This document shows, piece by piece, positions 8,215 through 15,059 of a stretch of DNA of 15,059 bases (positions are counted from its first letter, which is position 1; the number at the start of each line of letters is the position of its first letter). The DNA is from an uncultured Alphaproteobacteria bacterium. GTDB taxonomy: Bacteria; Pseudomonadota; Alphaproteobacteria; Puniceispirillales; Puniceispirillaceae. The position numbers and the translations under genes are program-made. The notes beneath the pieces are model-generated. The model made no database searches. It saw nothing but the letters and a program-made list of their open reading frames with translations, and was not told the DNA's origin. Where the stretch lies: contig CAJWKB010000021.1 in NCBI GenBank assembly GCA_913042065.1, positions 1-15,059 of the forward strand, given 5' to 3'.

Positions 8215-8404
8215 TGGGCCTCCCCGAGGGTTTGCGGCAACGGCACCGCGCAGTAACAACGACCGCCAAGGTAGCGGCGTCACGAGCGGCATTTTTTCAA
8301 GCCCACTACCTTTCTACTAGCATTTTGTTATGGATTGAAACAAGGTCGGGCTAAATCGAGGAGTGGCCCTTGCCTCATCTCCTGAACTAACCGTGTGGGA
8401 TTCA
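8215..8404. other. Divergent intergenic region between MFS and DMT genes
   Basis: This holds the 5' regions of both exporters. I looked for sigma-70 hexamers on both strands and found none with good spacing. A plus-strand TTTCAA/TAGCAT pair at about 8296-8323 is the best, and it is weak. No regulator gene is adjacent. If the DMT protein starts at the GTG at 8363, the non-coding part ends there. Confidence 0.4.
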
Positions 8405-9313
8405 ATGCGCCTGACCGATAACATTATGGGTGCCGCCCTGATGACAGCCTGTGTTCTGGCCTATGTCGTCAATGATGCGGTGATGAAATTGCTGTTCAAT
8501 GAGATGGCGTTGTTTCAGGCGGTCTTTCTTCGTGGGTTGATGACGATTCCCCTGCTTTGTCTGATGGTGTGGCGTAGCCAAGTGGTAATCCGCGGCATTT
8601 CGCGCCAGAACAAACGACTGGTAGCGCTGCGCGTTGGTGCTGAAATCTGTGCTACCATCGCCTTTCTCACGGCGCTCAAACATATGCCGCTTGCCAATAT
8701 TACAGCCATTCTACAAGCACTGCCACTTGCGGTCACAATGGCGGCGGCTCTGTTCCTTGCAGAGCCGGTGGGATGGCGACGCTGGAGTGCTATCATCATA
8801 GGCTTCACAGGCGTGCTGATCGTTATTCGACCTGGTCTTGCAGGCTTCAACATCTATTCACTCTCAGCGCTTGTTGCAGTGGCTTTTATCACCCTACGAG
8901 AGATCACCACCCGCCTTCTCACCAGCGATGTCCCCTCGCTCACCGTGGCCCTCTCGACGGCGATCGGAATCACACTTTTCGCGGCGGTAATGATGGTCAA
9001 CACTGAGTGGCGCGCAGTTCATTCGCTGTCCTGGCTGTTGCTGGCAGGGGCAGCGGTTGCCATACTGTTTGGCACACTGTTCAGCGTAATGGCAATGCGC
9101 GTTGGTGAGATCAGCTTTGTGGCGCCTTTTCGCTATACCGCCATGGTGTGGGCGATAGGGCTTGGCATCATGATGTTTGGTGACTGGCCGGATCAGCTGA
9201 CCCTGATCGGCACCGGCATCATCATCGTCACCGGCATCTATTCCTTCCACCGCGAACAACGCCGCCGCCGGATGGCCGAGACACGGTCGGATTGGAAGTT
9301 TGACCAAGGCTAA
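8405..9313 (+). CDS. EamA/DMT superfamily inner-membrane permease
   Basis: This is a drug/metabolite transporter superfamily protein, a family that mostly exports amino acids, nucleotides or other small metabolites. From the ATG at 8405 (MRLTDNIMGAALMTACVLAYVVNDAVMKLL) it has 302 residues and about ten hydrophobic helices in two EamA repeats. The first repeat ends near FTGVLIVIRPG and the second near GTGIIIVTGIYSFHREQRRRR. Both carry the usual charged segments between helices, such as FLRGLMTIPL and FRYTAMVWAIG. A GTG at 8363 would add 14 residues, but AGGAG overlaps that codon rather than preceding it at a useful distance, and family members begin close to the 8405 start. The tail is basic, then acidic. 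The stop lies 12 nt from that of the opposing GST gene. Confidence 0.88.
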   Translation: MRLTDNIMGAALMTACVLAYVVNDAVMKLLFNEMALFQAVFLRGLMTIPLLCLMVWRSQVVIRGISRQNKRLVALRVGAEICATIAFLTALKHMPLANITAILQALPLAVTMAAALFLAEPVGWRRWSAIIIGFTGVLIVIRPGLAGFNIYSLSALVAVAFITLREITTRLLTSDVPSLTVALSTAIGITLFAAVMMVNTEWRAVHSLSWLLLAGAAVAILFGTLFSVMAMRVGEISFVAPFRYTAMVWAIGLGIMMFGDWPDQLTLIGTGIIIVTGIYSFHREQRRRRMAETRSDWKFDQG

Positions 9314-9325
9314 TGTTGCTATCGC

Positions 9326-9994
9326 CTAATCGTCCGTAACTCGTAATTCTTCATAATCCACCCTCACATATGCGCGATAGGCAGGGCGTGTGGACAAAAG
9401 ATCATAATAGCGGCGTAGATTTGGTAGATGCGGGCGCTCGATCGAAATGTCGTAATACCGATAGAGACAATGCCCCATCTGGATATCAGCAAGGGTGAAA
9501 TCATATCCGGCCAGATATTGATGGACTGCGAGGCGGTCATCAGCGATTCGCAAATATTTTTCCAAAGTTTTCATATTTGTGGCGATGGTCTCCGGGTTTT
9601 GACGTGATGGTGCTGTGCGCACCACCAGCCAGAAAACAGGTGCGGTAAATTTCAACGCGATGTTGATTTTCGCCCATTCGGCCCATTTGTCGGTCTGTGC
9701 GCGCGCGACAGGGTCGGATGGCCAAAAACTCTTTGGAGCATATTTGCCGGCAAGATAGCGCAGGATGGCACCAGTCTCGAATAGCGGCGGTGCTAAACCA
9801 TCAATCAGCGTTGGCACCAGACCATTGGGATTCATCTCCAGATAATCCGACGTATCGACAACACCATGAATATAGCCCGCATTAATCCGCTCAAACGGCA
9901 AGTTCAATTCAGCAAGGCACCACAGAACTGCCTGTACATTCGACGATGACAGCCGGCCCCAGATTCTGATTGCGGTTTGAGTCTCTGCAGTCAT
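9326..9994 (-). CDS. Glutathione S-transferase family protein
   Basis: This is a cytosolic GST-fold protein of 222 residues. The N-terminal thioredoxin-like domain (about 8-85) has GRLSSSNVQAVLWCLAEL, where a serine around 16-18 would be the glutathione-activating residue. MNPNGLVPTLID follows with the cis-proline at 61, then the glutathione-contacting FETGAILRYLA (E73, T74). The all-helical C-terminal domain contains the conserved YLAGYDFTLADIQMG capping motif. The ATG at 9994 is preceded by GGGGTGG. The gene lies 84 nt after the HisM-like permease on the same strand with no terminator visible between them, so it may be the last gene of the transport cluster. Its substrate is unknown. Confidence 0.9.
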   Translation of the reverse strand: MTAETQTAIRIWGRLSSSNVQAVLWCLAELNLPFERINAGYIHGVVDTSDYLEMNPNGLVPTLIDGLAPPLFETGAILRYLAGKYAPKSFWPSDPVARAQTDKWAEWAKINIALKFTAPVFWLVVRTAPSRQNPETIATNMKTLEKYLRIADDRLAVHQYLAGYDFTLADIQMGHCLYRYYDISIERPHLPNLRRYYDLLSTRPAYRAYVRVDYEELRVTDD

Positions 9995-10078
9995 TTTCTA
10001 CCACCCCGATCAGCATTGTAAGGTGCTAATCCAGATGCAGGATAAAGAGTTATAACCATCACCATCAAACAACCAGTC

Positions 10079-10915
10079 TCAGCGCATGAAAATCATCCGT
10101 GGCCGTGGGCGGCGCGCACTCTTTGGCTGGTGCCGGTTAAGATAACGCTCAATCAATCCCCACAGTCCAATGATACACAGCGTCAGCAAAATGAAATAGC
10201 CCGCCACAATCGGATAGGGAATGAAAGGGTTGAACGTCTTGTCAGCAAAATAACTGGCGTAATAGAGTGCGTCACCCGATTGCCGCCACGCCGGGAAGCC
10301 AGAGAAAAACACCAAAGTCGTGGCATGAAACATGAAAATGGCCTCATTGGTGTAAGAGGGCCAGGCAAGGCGCAGCATCGTCGGCCAGATCACCCGCCAA
10401 AATTTCTGCCGCTGATTCATGCCATAGGCATCAGCTGCCTCAAGGTCGCCAAGCGGTATAGACTGCAACGCGCCATGAAAAATATTGGCGGAATAGGCGG
10501 CAGTGTTCAGAAACAGCACGATCAGGGCGCCAAGCCAGGCTCGTGTCAGCCAGCGTGTCTGCGCATCGATCACCACAAAGCAAAAATCAATCACCACGCC
10601 CAGCTTCGGCAGCGAGACAAACAGCAGATAGGCGATAAAGAACTGGATGAACAGGGGCGAACCACGAAACAGAAAAATGAAACTCGATGCCGGCACACGC
10701 AACAGCGCCGATCTGGCATTCTTACCAAGCGCGAGCGCAATTGCCAGCCAGAAGCCGAAGGCCAGCGACAGGATGCCAAAATAAACATTCCAAATCAGGC
10801 CGCTGCCAATCAGCACCGCCTGCTCGCACAGGGTGATGTCAGCTTTCGGCAGCAACCGCTCGCCGATGCCGATCGATCGCAGGCCATAGCCCTGTAATGT
10901 CTCAAAACAGCTCAT
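10079..10915 (-). CDS. Polar amino acid ABC transporter permease, HisM-like
   Basis: This is one of two inner-membrane subunits of a type I ABC importer of the polar amino acid family. The 278 residues exceed the roughly 240 of HisM; the extra length is an extended N-terminus, the loop LGVVIDFCFVVIDAQTRWLTRAWLG and a basic tail (NRHQPKSARRPRPRMIFMR). SSFIFLFRGSPLFIQFF is the conserved family segment. The cytoplasmic coupling (EAA) loop is GALQSIPLGDLEAADAYGMNQRQKFWRVIWPTMLR. Its ATG overlaps the TGA of the HisQ-like gene as ATGA, which implies translational coupling and an equimolar heterodimer. Confidence 0.92.
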   Translation of the reverse strand: MSCFETLQGYGLRSIGIGERLLPKADITLCEQAVLIGSGLIWNVYFGILSLAFGFWLAIALALGKNARSALLRVPASSFIFLFRGSPLFIQFFIAYLLFVSLPKLGVVIDFCFVVIDAQTRWLTRAWLGALIVLFLNTAAYSANIFHGALQSIPLGDLEAADAYGMNQRQKFWRVIWPTMLRLAWPSYTNEAIFMFHATTLVFFSGFPAWRQSGDALYYASYFADKTFNPFIPYPIVAGYFILLTLCIIGLWGLIERYLNRHQPKSARRPRPRMIFMR

Positions 10916-11796
10916 CGTCCGATCTGCCCCCCCTGCTGATTACCGCCAAGCGTCGCCTGCCCCATATTGTAGCGCACCATGAGTTTGGCAAAGACAATCT
11001 CGCTAATCTTGGTCAGCCCCAGATAGAACAGCAGCAGCACAAGAAAATACCAAAGCCGCCAATCTGGATGCGGAAATGTGAAAGCACTGGTTTTAGCGCC
11101 TCCAAGCTCTCGCGCCCAATAGACGATGTCCTCGACCCCAAGCAGGAATAGCAGGGGTGTTACCTTGATCAGGATCATCCATAGATTCGACAGTCCCGGG
11201 AGCGCGTAGATCCACATCTGTGGTAAGAGCACCCGCCAGAAGACCTGCGGTCTGTTCATACCATAGGCCTGGGCTGTTTCTAGCTGGTTGTGCGGCACCG
11301 CCTCGAAGGCGCCGCGAAATGTATTGCCGGCAAAGGCACCAAAAACGATGGCAAATGACAACACCGCAAGGGCAAAGCCATAGATTTCATGCAGCCATTG
11401 TGGATCGCTGTTCAGTGGCAGTTTGGCGATCGTGCAAACAACAAAATCATTGCCCCGACGCACCGGCTCCAGAACATCAGGACACATGATGCGATGGCGC
11501 AAATATTCAAATCCCTGATCAATTGCGATGGGTACGAACAGGAAAAAAACGATATCCGGCACCCCGCGCACGATCGAGATGTAGCCCCGGCCTAGCAGAC
11601 GCACCGGCAATAATCGGGCGTGGCTGGCAACAGCACCAAGCAGGCCAAAGATGATCGCCACCGGAGCAGTGATTGCTAGTAAGATAAGCACTATCAGGAA
11701 CGACAGGTAAAACGCCATATGCTTACCAGTCATTAGGTAGCAAGACAACCAGGCAAGCCCCTCAAGAAGGGATGGATCCGCGCAGCTGCCCCCCAT
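10912..11796 (-). CDS. Polar amino acid ABC transporter permease, HisQ-like
   Basis: This is the partner permease of the HisM-like subunit. I use the ATG at 11796 (MGGSCADPSLLEGLAWLSCYLMTGKHMAFYLSF), which overlaps the TGA of the oxidoreductase gene by one base (TGATG); a GTG one codon upstream is also possible. At 294 residues it is well above HisQ (about 228). The surplus is a hydrophilic insertion between membrane helices at about 95-140, including FEYLRHRIMCPDVLEPVRRGNDFVVCTIAKLPLNSDPQWLHE, with two cysteines. SIVRGVPDIVFFLF and the EAA loop FRGAFEAVPHNQLETAQAYGMNRPQVFWRVLLPQ are standard family features. I recall similar enlarged permeases in other alphaproteobacteria, so the insertion is probably a subfamily trait. 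Confidence 0.92.
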   Translation of the reverse strand: MGGSCADPSLLEGLAWLSCYLMTGKHMAFYLSFLIVLILLAITAPVAIIFGLLGAVASHARLLPVRLLGRGYISIVRGVPDIVFFLFVPIAIDQGFEYLRHRIMCPDVLEPVRRGNDFVVCTIAKLPLNSDPQWLHEIYGFALAVLSFAIVFGAFAGNTFRGAFEAVPHNQLETAQAYGMNRPQVFWRVLLPQMWIYALPGLSNLWMILIKVTPLLFLLGVEDIVYWARELGGAKTSAFTFPHPDWRLWYFLVLLLFYLGLTKISEIVFAKLMVRYNMGQATLGGNQQGGQIGR

Positions 11797-12911
11797 CACC
11801 CGGTTCCCTTTCTGCCATCACCGGCGTTTCCGGATACTGGCCGGAACGGTGCCAGCAGCTGGCTCGTTGCGCCAGTTAGTATCTCCGTCATTCCATGATA
11901 CGCCACGGCCGCCATGTTCGAAATGCCAGAATGCATCACGGCTACATATAGGCCAGAAATCACATCTCCACCCGGCCGCCAGATCCGGCCAATTTTGGGC
12001 AGGCCTCCCTTCGGAATGACACGCCGGCCCAGACTGAAAGACGCAATCTCTAGCGGTGCAGGACAGTTTAGCGCACGCTCCACACGCGCCACAAGCCGCG
12101 CTGCTGAGTCCTGTTGGCACTGGCCATCCTCTGGTGCTTGATGATGGTTGAATGTGCCGCCGATCAGCAATTGCCCAGTACCTGTCTGGCGGACATGATA
12201 ATCCGGCGCGGTTAGCAGATGCGGCAGAAACTTTGGCAGGGGCTTAGTTGTGACCAGCAGGCCAGTAGTGGGTGTCATCTCAAACGAAACGCCCACACTC
12301 TCAAGCAGCGTCGACGTTCCATTCCCACTTGCAAGGATGACCTCGTCAGCAGTGCAAGGACCGTCATCCGTCATAACCCCATAGACCCGATCTCGGTCAA
12401 TCATCAGACTGTGGACATGCCGCTGTTCCGGCTTTATTGCGGCAGCGGCAAGGAGCGCCTTGACAGCATCATCCGGCTCAACAGCCAATTCCGTTGGTAC
12501 ATAGGCAGCTAACGGAGGTAAATCCCGCAAGCAGGGCAGCTTTGCCGCAATGGCATCTGCCGACAGCAATTCGACCGGATAGCCCCAGTCTTTGTGGCAA
12601 GCGGCGAAGGTACGCAGCGTCTCGGAGTCCATGTCCCAGGCAAACCCACCAACCGATGTGGCGACGAGATCAGGAACCGTCTGCATCCAGCGTTGCCAGA
12701 GCTGCATGCTGGCATGGCGCAGATCAAAATAGTTCCTGTCATTGTCGGTATTGGCGTTGATCCATGCCCAGCTGTTGGCAGTGGCAGTACCACCGCTGTT
12801 GACCGGCAGGCTGGATAGCACCCGCGTTGGCACACCGCGCTGTGCCGCCGCATAGGCAAAACCAGAGCCAATGATTCCGCTGCCGATGATCAATACCGAC
12901 GGTGTGGTCAT
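11796..12911 (-). CDS. FAD-dependent oxidoreductase of the DAO (D-amino acid oxidase/DadA-like) family
   Basis: This is a predicted flavoenzyme that oxidises an amino acid or secondary amine. The ATG at 12911 (MTTPSVLIIGSGIIGSGFAYAAAQRG) has CGGAG about 9 nt upstream; a further ATG at 12947 lacks a binding site. The length of 371 residues is nearer glycine oxidase or opine oxidase subunits than DadA (about 430). The Rossmann dinucleotide motif GSGIIG is at 10-15. NSWAWINANTDNDRNYFDLRHASMQLW is the substrate-domain entry typical of this group. VILASGNGTSTLL is the second FAD segment, and GLYVAVMHSGISNMAAVAYHGMTEIL is the C-terminal FAD contact. It sits between the binding protein and permease genes, so it probably acts on the imported compound. 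The exact substrate is not deducible. Confidence 0.85.
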   Translation of the reverse strand: MTTPSVLIIGSGIIGSGFAYAAAQRGVPTRVLSSLPVNSGGTATANSWAWINANTDNDRNYFDLRHASMQLWQRWMQTVPDLVATSVGGFAWDMDSETLRTFAACHKDWGYPVELLSADAIAAKLPCLRDLPPLAAYVPTELAVEPDDAVKALLAAAAIKPEQRHVHSLMIDRDRVYGVMTDDGPCTADEVILASGNGTSTLLESVGVSFEMTPTTGLLVTTKPLPKFLPHLLTAPDYHVRQTGTGQLLIGGTFNHHQAPEDGQCQQDSAARLVARVERALNCPAPLEIASFSLGRRVIPKGGLPKIGRIWRPGGDVISGLYVAVMHSGISNMAAVAYHGMTEILTGATSQLLAPFRPVSGNAGDGRKGTG

Positions 12912-12994
12912 GAAAGCGGTCTCCGATGGATGCGGGGTTGCGAACATGCGATTTGTCTGAGGACAGAGGCGAAGTGCGATCTGCTATGGCTTAA

Positions 12995-13032
12995 CAAAAA
13001 GGGCAAAGGCAATCGCTAAAACCGCCTTTGCC
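12995..13032 (-). terminator. Terminator-like hairpin between the binding protein and oxidoreductase genes
   Basis: On the transcribed strand GGCAAAGGC (13032-13024) pairs perfectly with GCCTTTGCC (13010-13002) across a 13-nt loop. The stem is followed by C and five T. It begins 30 nt after the binding protein stop codon. In an operon this would cause partial termination and stabilise the upstream message, giving excess binding protein over membrane subunits, as known for the stem-loops after hisJ and malE. The rest of the 150-nt gap to the oxidoreductase shows no other signal. Confidence 0.7.
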
Positions 13033-13061
13033 TGAAATGATCTGCCCACTGGCATCAATGC

Positions 13062-13784
13062 CTAAAACAGGTTGGCGTCTTCACCGAACCATTTTGAGAT
13101 CATCTTGTTCAGCGAGCCGTCAGCCTTCATCGAGCTGATGGCCTTGTCCATTTTTGCTTTCAGATCACCATCTGACTCGCGGATGCCCATACCGACACCA
13201 CCGCCGATACCGACCTGGCCGACGGTGGCAAGCTCACCACCTGATTCGGCAACAATTGGGAGCAGATAGTCGCCATCGGCAAGAACTGCGTCCGCCTCGC
13301 CATTTCTAACAGCTGCAATAGTCTCATCCGGAGTCTTGAACCCCATCAAGGTCGCGTTTGATTCTTGGATATAATCAGCCTGGATAGTAGCGTTTTGGGC
13401 AGCGATATTAGCTTTATTAACATCTACTGTCTCGCCACTTAGCCCAACATAAAATGATGGGGACGGCGGAATATATTCTTGCGTAAAGTCAATCACCTGA
13501 TCACGCTCATCTGTAATCGACATTCCAGCAATGATTACGTCATAATTCGAATTTACCAGATTTGGAATTATCGAGTCCCAGTCATTTTTCACAAATTCAC
13601 AGCTAAGACCCGCGCGCTTACATAATTCATTTCCAAGCTCGATCTCAAAACCAGCGAGCTCTCCTGAATCATCAACAAAATTCCACGGCTCGTAAGCACC
13701 CTCAGTGCCAAGCCGAACCGTATCTGCCAGTGCGCCACTGGCAGTAACCACTGCGAAAACCGCAGTAAGCATTATTTTTTTCAT
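13062..13784 (-). CDS. Periplasmic binding protein of a polar amino acid ABC transporter (family 3, HisJ-like)
   Basis: This is the soluble ligand receptor of the import system. The 240 residues begin with a Sec signal peptide (MKKIMLTAVFAVVTASGALA, cleavage expected after A20). The mature part opens with VRLGTEGAYEPWNFVDDSGELAGFEIELGNELCKRAGLSCEFV. The pair C55 and C62 matches the HisJ/LAO disulfide. AGMSITDER (86-94) supplies the serines and R94 that in HisJ hold the ligand carboxylate. D170 in VLADGDYL matches the residue that binds the ligand amino group. The set points to an alpha-amino acid or an opine-like derivative. The ATG at 13784 has AAGGA upstream. Base composition is lower in GC than the permeases. 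Confidence 0.94.
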   Translation of the reverse strand: MKKIMLTAVFAVVTASGALADTVRLGTEGAYEPWNFVDDSGELAGFEIELGNELCKRAGLSCEFVKNDWDSIIPNLVNSNYDVIIAGMSITDERDQVIDFTQEYIPPSPSFYVGLSGETVDVNKANIAAQNATIQADYIQESNATLMGFKTPDETIAAVRNGEADAVLADGDYLLPIVAESGGELATVGQVGIGGGVGMGIRESDGDLKAKMDKAISSMKADGSLNKMISKWFGEDANLF

Positions 13785-13801
13785 CTCTTTCTTCCTTTTT
13801 G

Positions 13802-14584
13802 TTATGCTTTGGTAATTTGAGTCGATCGCAAAAATTGCTTAAGTCGATCCGACTTCGGTGCTTTGAACAATGTCTGCGGCGTGCCCTCTTCAAGGATTTT
13901 TCCTTGATGAAGGAATGCCACGTGGTCCGACACATCATACGCTAAATTCATGTCGTGGGTAACTAAAATCATTGTTCTGCCCTCCTTTGCCAGTGCCTTT
14001 ATGACCTGCACAACTTCCTGTTCCATTTCTGGGTCCAGTGCCGATGTGGGTTCATCCATTAAGATAGCTTTTGGATTCATTGCTAACGCCCGTGCAATAC
14101 CAGCACGTTGTTGCTGACCGCCGGATAATTGTGCCGGGTACACATCTGCCTTGTCCAAAATACCAACCTTTTTGAGCAGGCTGCGAGCACGCGCTTCAAC
14201 TTCATGTGAGGGTTGTTTCAGCACAGTGATCGGAGCTTCGGTGACATTTTGCAAAATTGTCATGTGTGACCATAGATTAAACTGCTGGAACACCATAGAT
14301 AGCTGACTGCGGATTAGTTGCACCTGATTTTTGTCAGCGGGATAACGTGTACCACCCGTGCCTCCCCAGCGCACCCTTTCACCACAAAATTGAATATCTC
14401 CCCGCTGGCTATTTTCCAACAAATTTGCACATCTCAGCAACGTGGATTTACCAGACCCAGAAGCACCTATCAAGCTGACAACACTACCCTCATAAGCCAC
14501 TAAACCAACACCGTTTAGAACTTCTAAGCTATCATAGCTTTTGTAAAGATTATGTATCTGAAGAACCGGCGATTTTTCAGTCAT
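13802..14584 (-). CDS. ABC transporter ATP-binding protein, HisP-like
   Basis: This is the cytoplasmic ATPase that powers the polar amino acid importer. It has 260 residues with every catalytic element intact. Walker A GASGSGKST is at 40-48 and the Q-loop is in MVFQQFNLWSHM near 100. The signature LSGGQQQR is at 153-160, Walker B ILMDE at 174-178, the D-loop SALD follows, and the switch is H210. The ADKNQ..LIRSQLSMVFQQFNLWSHMTILQNVTEAPI stretch is very close to Salmonella HisP. The ATG at 14584 has AGAGG 6 nt upstream. It is the first gene after the promoter, and the binding protein starts 17 nt after its stop. The single ATPase presumably works as a homodimer on the two permeases. Confidence 0.96.
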   Translation of the reverse strand: MTEKSPVLQIHNLYKSYDSLEVLNGVGLVAYEGSVVSLIGASGSGKSTLLRCANLLENSQRGDIQFCGERVRWGGTGGTRYPADKNQVQLIRSQLSMVFQQFNLWSHMTILQNVTEAPITVLKQPSHEVEARARSLLKKVGILDKADVYPAQLSGGQQQRAGIARALAMNPKAILMDEPTSALDPEMEQEVVQVIKALAKEGRTMILVTHDMNLAYDVSDHVAFLHQGKILEEGTPQTLFKAPKSDRLKQFLRSTQITKA

Positions 14585-14880
14585 GATGTGCCTCTAACAT
14601 AATAGCCTGACATTATCGGCGATATTGAGCCGTCAAGCAACAATCATCACGAAAATCGAGAACGCTCACGTGGCTAAATCAGCAGTGTGAGTTCGCTTAA
14701 AGATATTGGTATTTGACAGATGATAAGTGGCTGCGACAAATCGTCTTTTGCATGACTTGTTCAACCCTGAAGATTTTGGCTAGCGTCATATTGTGCTATC
14801 ATTTAAATCAATAACTTGGATAATCTCACTGAGATACCGGCATGCTAAATCGCGGCTGACTAGTTGGTAAGGAAAAAAAT
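14585..14880. other. Divergent intergenic region between the ABC cluster and ccmF
   Basis: These 296 bp carry control signals for both directions and no ORF I would support. The minus-strand promoter at 14612-14640 is the clearest element. For ccmF I see only weak options: TTGACA at 14713-14718 with a poor -10, and GATAAT at 14819-14824 without a matching -35. A bulged dyad, GAAC-GC-TCAC with GTGAGTTC, lies at 14660-14694 and could be an operator or chance. Confidence 0.6.
14612..14640 (-). promoter_or_regulatory. Sigma-70-like promoter of the ABC transporter cluster
   Basis: On the minus strand TTGCTT (14640-14635) and GATAAT (14617-14612) are separated by exactly 17 nt. The -10 matches five of six consensus bases. 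Transcription would begin near 14605, about 20 nt before the ATPase start. A weak dyad, CGGC-8 nt-GCCG (14617-14632), overlaps the spacer and could be an operator. Confidence 0.5.
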
Positions 14881-15059
14881 ATGGGGTTAAGTGAATTTGG
14901 CCATTTTGCATTGATCTCGGCCTTTATTCTCTCACTGATACAATCGACTGTGCCGTTATTCGGTATCGCGCGCCGAGATATACAGATGATATTGATTGGT
15001 CCGGCTGCCGCTGTTAGCGCTGCTATTGCCGGTCTGATTGCATTCGGCGCATTAGTAAC
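14881..15059 (+). CDS. ccmF: Cytochrome c maturation protein CcmF, 5' part only
   Basis: CcmF, with CcmH, attaches heme to apocytochrome c on the periplasmic side of the inner membrane. The window holds the first 59 codons from the ATG at 14881, with AAGGA about 8 nt upstream. The start MGLSEFGHFALISAFILSLIQSTVPLFGIARRDIQMI matches the family N-terminus (ELGHFAL..A......P..G.ARG), and a second hydrophobic helix begins near residue 40. The gene continues past the right edge. In many alphaproteobacteria ccmE lies directly upstream of ccmF; here it does not. Confidence 0.85.
   Translation, partial: MGLSEFGHFALISAFILSLIQSTVPLFGIARRDIQMILIGPAAAVSAAIAGLIAFGALV

Noticed and set aside
8894..9307. 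A 137-codon open frame opposite the DMT gene
   Set aside because: It is a His/Asp-rich shadow of hydrophobic codons; the DMT permease on the plus strand accounts for the region.
10130..10897. A 255-codon open frame on the plus strand
   Set aside because: It is wholly opposite the HisM-like permease. Its Gln/Arg/His-rich composition is the usual mirror of a membrane protein gene, with no recognisable domain.
14660..14694. Bulged inverted repeat GAAC-GC-TCAC with GTGAGTTC upstream of ccmF
   Set aside because: It is only 8 bp with a bulge, not at a promoter I can define, and not the GAAC-N7-GAAC alphaproteobacterial SOS box; chance is likely.

Overview
The window reads as chromosomal DNA of an alphaproteobacterium, possibly a marine lineage near the SAR116 group. 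The basis is protein-level resemblance only: the alphaproteobacterial style of the 172-residue L10 N-terminus, the CcmF N-terminus and the HisJQMP-like transporter. The genus cannot be fixed from this stretch. Base composition is moderate, but the middle block (about 8.4-12.9 kb) is visibly GC-richer than the flanks.

Region 1 (1-6738, minus strand) is the conserved transcription/translation cluster, read right to left: secE, nusG, rplK (L11), rplA (L1), rplJ (L10), rplL (L7/L12) and rpoB. rpoB is cut by the left edge after 1128 codons. The gaps between these genes hold several clean RNA hairpins that fit feedback control of ribosomal protein synthesis. A bulged hairpin with a GCGA tetraloop abuts the rplK ribosome binding site. 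A 10-bp hairpin and an alternative-pairing element lie in the 274-nt rplJ leader. A perfect 15-bp hairpin lies between rplL and rpoB. Upstream of secE, a terminator hairpin is enclosed by a 13-nt inverted repeat.

Region 2 (6739-9994) holds membrane exporters and a GST. A Bcr/CflA-type MFS drug exporter (minus) is divergent from an EamA/DMT permease (plus). The DMT gene converges on a glutathione S-transferase-like gene (minus), with only 12 nt between their stop codons.

Region 3 (9326-14584, minus strand) is a polar amino acid ABC transporter cluster of the HisJQMP/opine type, starting at a recognisable promoter near 14612-14640. Its order is ATPase, periplasmic binding protein, a terminator-like hairpin, an FAD-dependent DAO-family oxidoreductase, the HisQ-like permease, the HisM-like permease and, after 84 nt, the GST. 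The oxidoreductase overlaps the first permease by one base (TGATG) and the permeases overlap each other by four (ATGA). Uptake and oxidation of the ligand therefore look genetically coupled, as in opine or D-amino acid utilisation. The ligand itself is unknown.

Region 4 (14881-15059, plus) is the first 59 codons of ccmF, a cytochrome c maturation gene, running off the right edge. I see no rRNA, tRNA, CRISPR array, insertion sequence or phage gene. The most interesting material is the set of regulatory RNA structures in region 1 and the transporter-oxidase cassette in region 3; neither is proven to be new.
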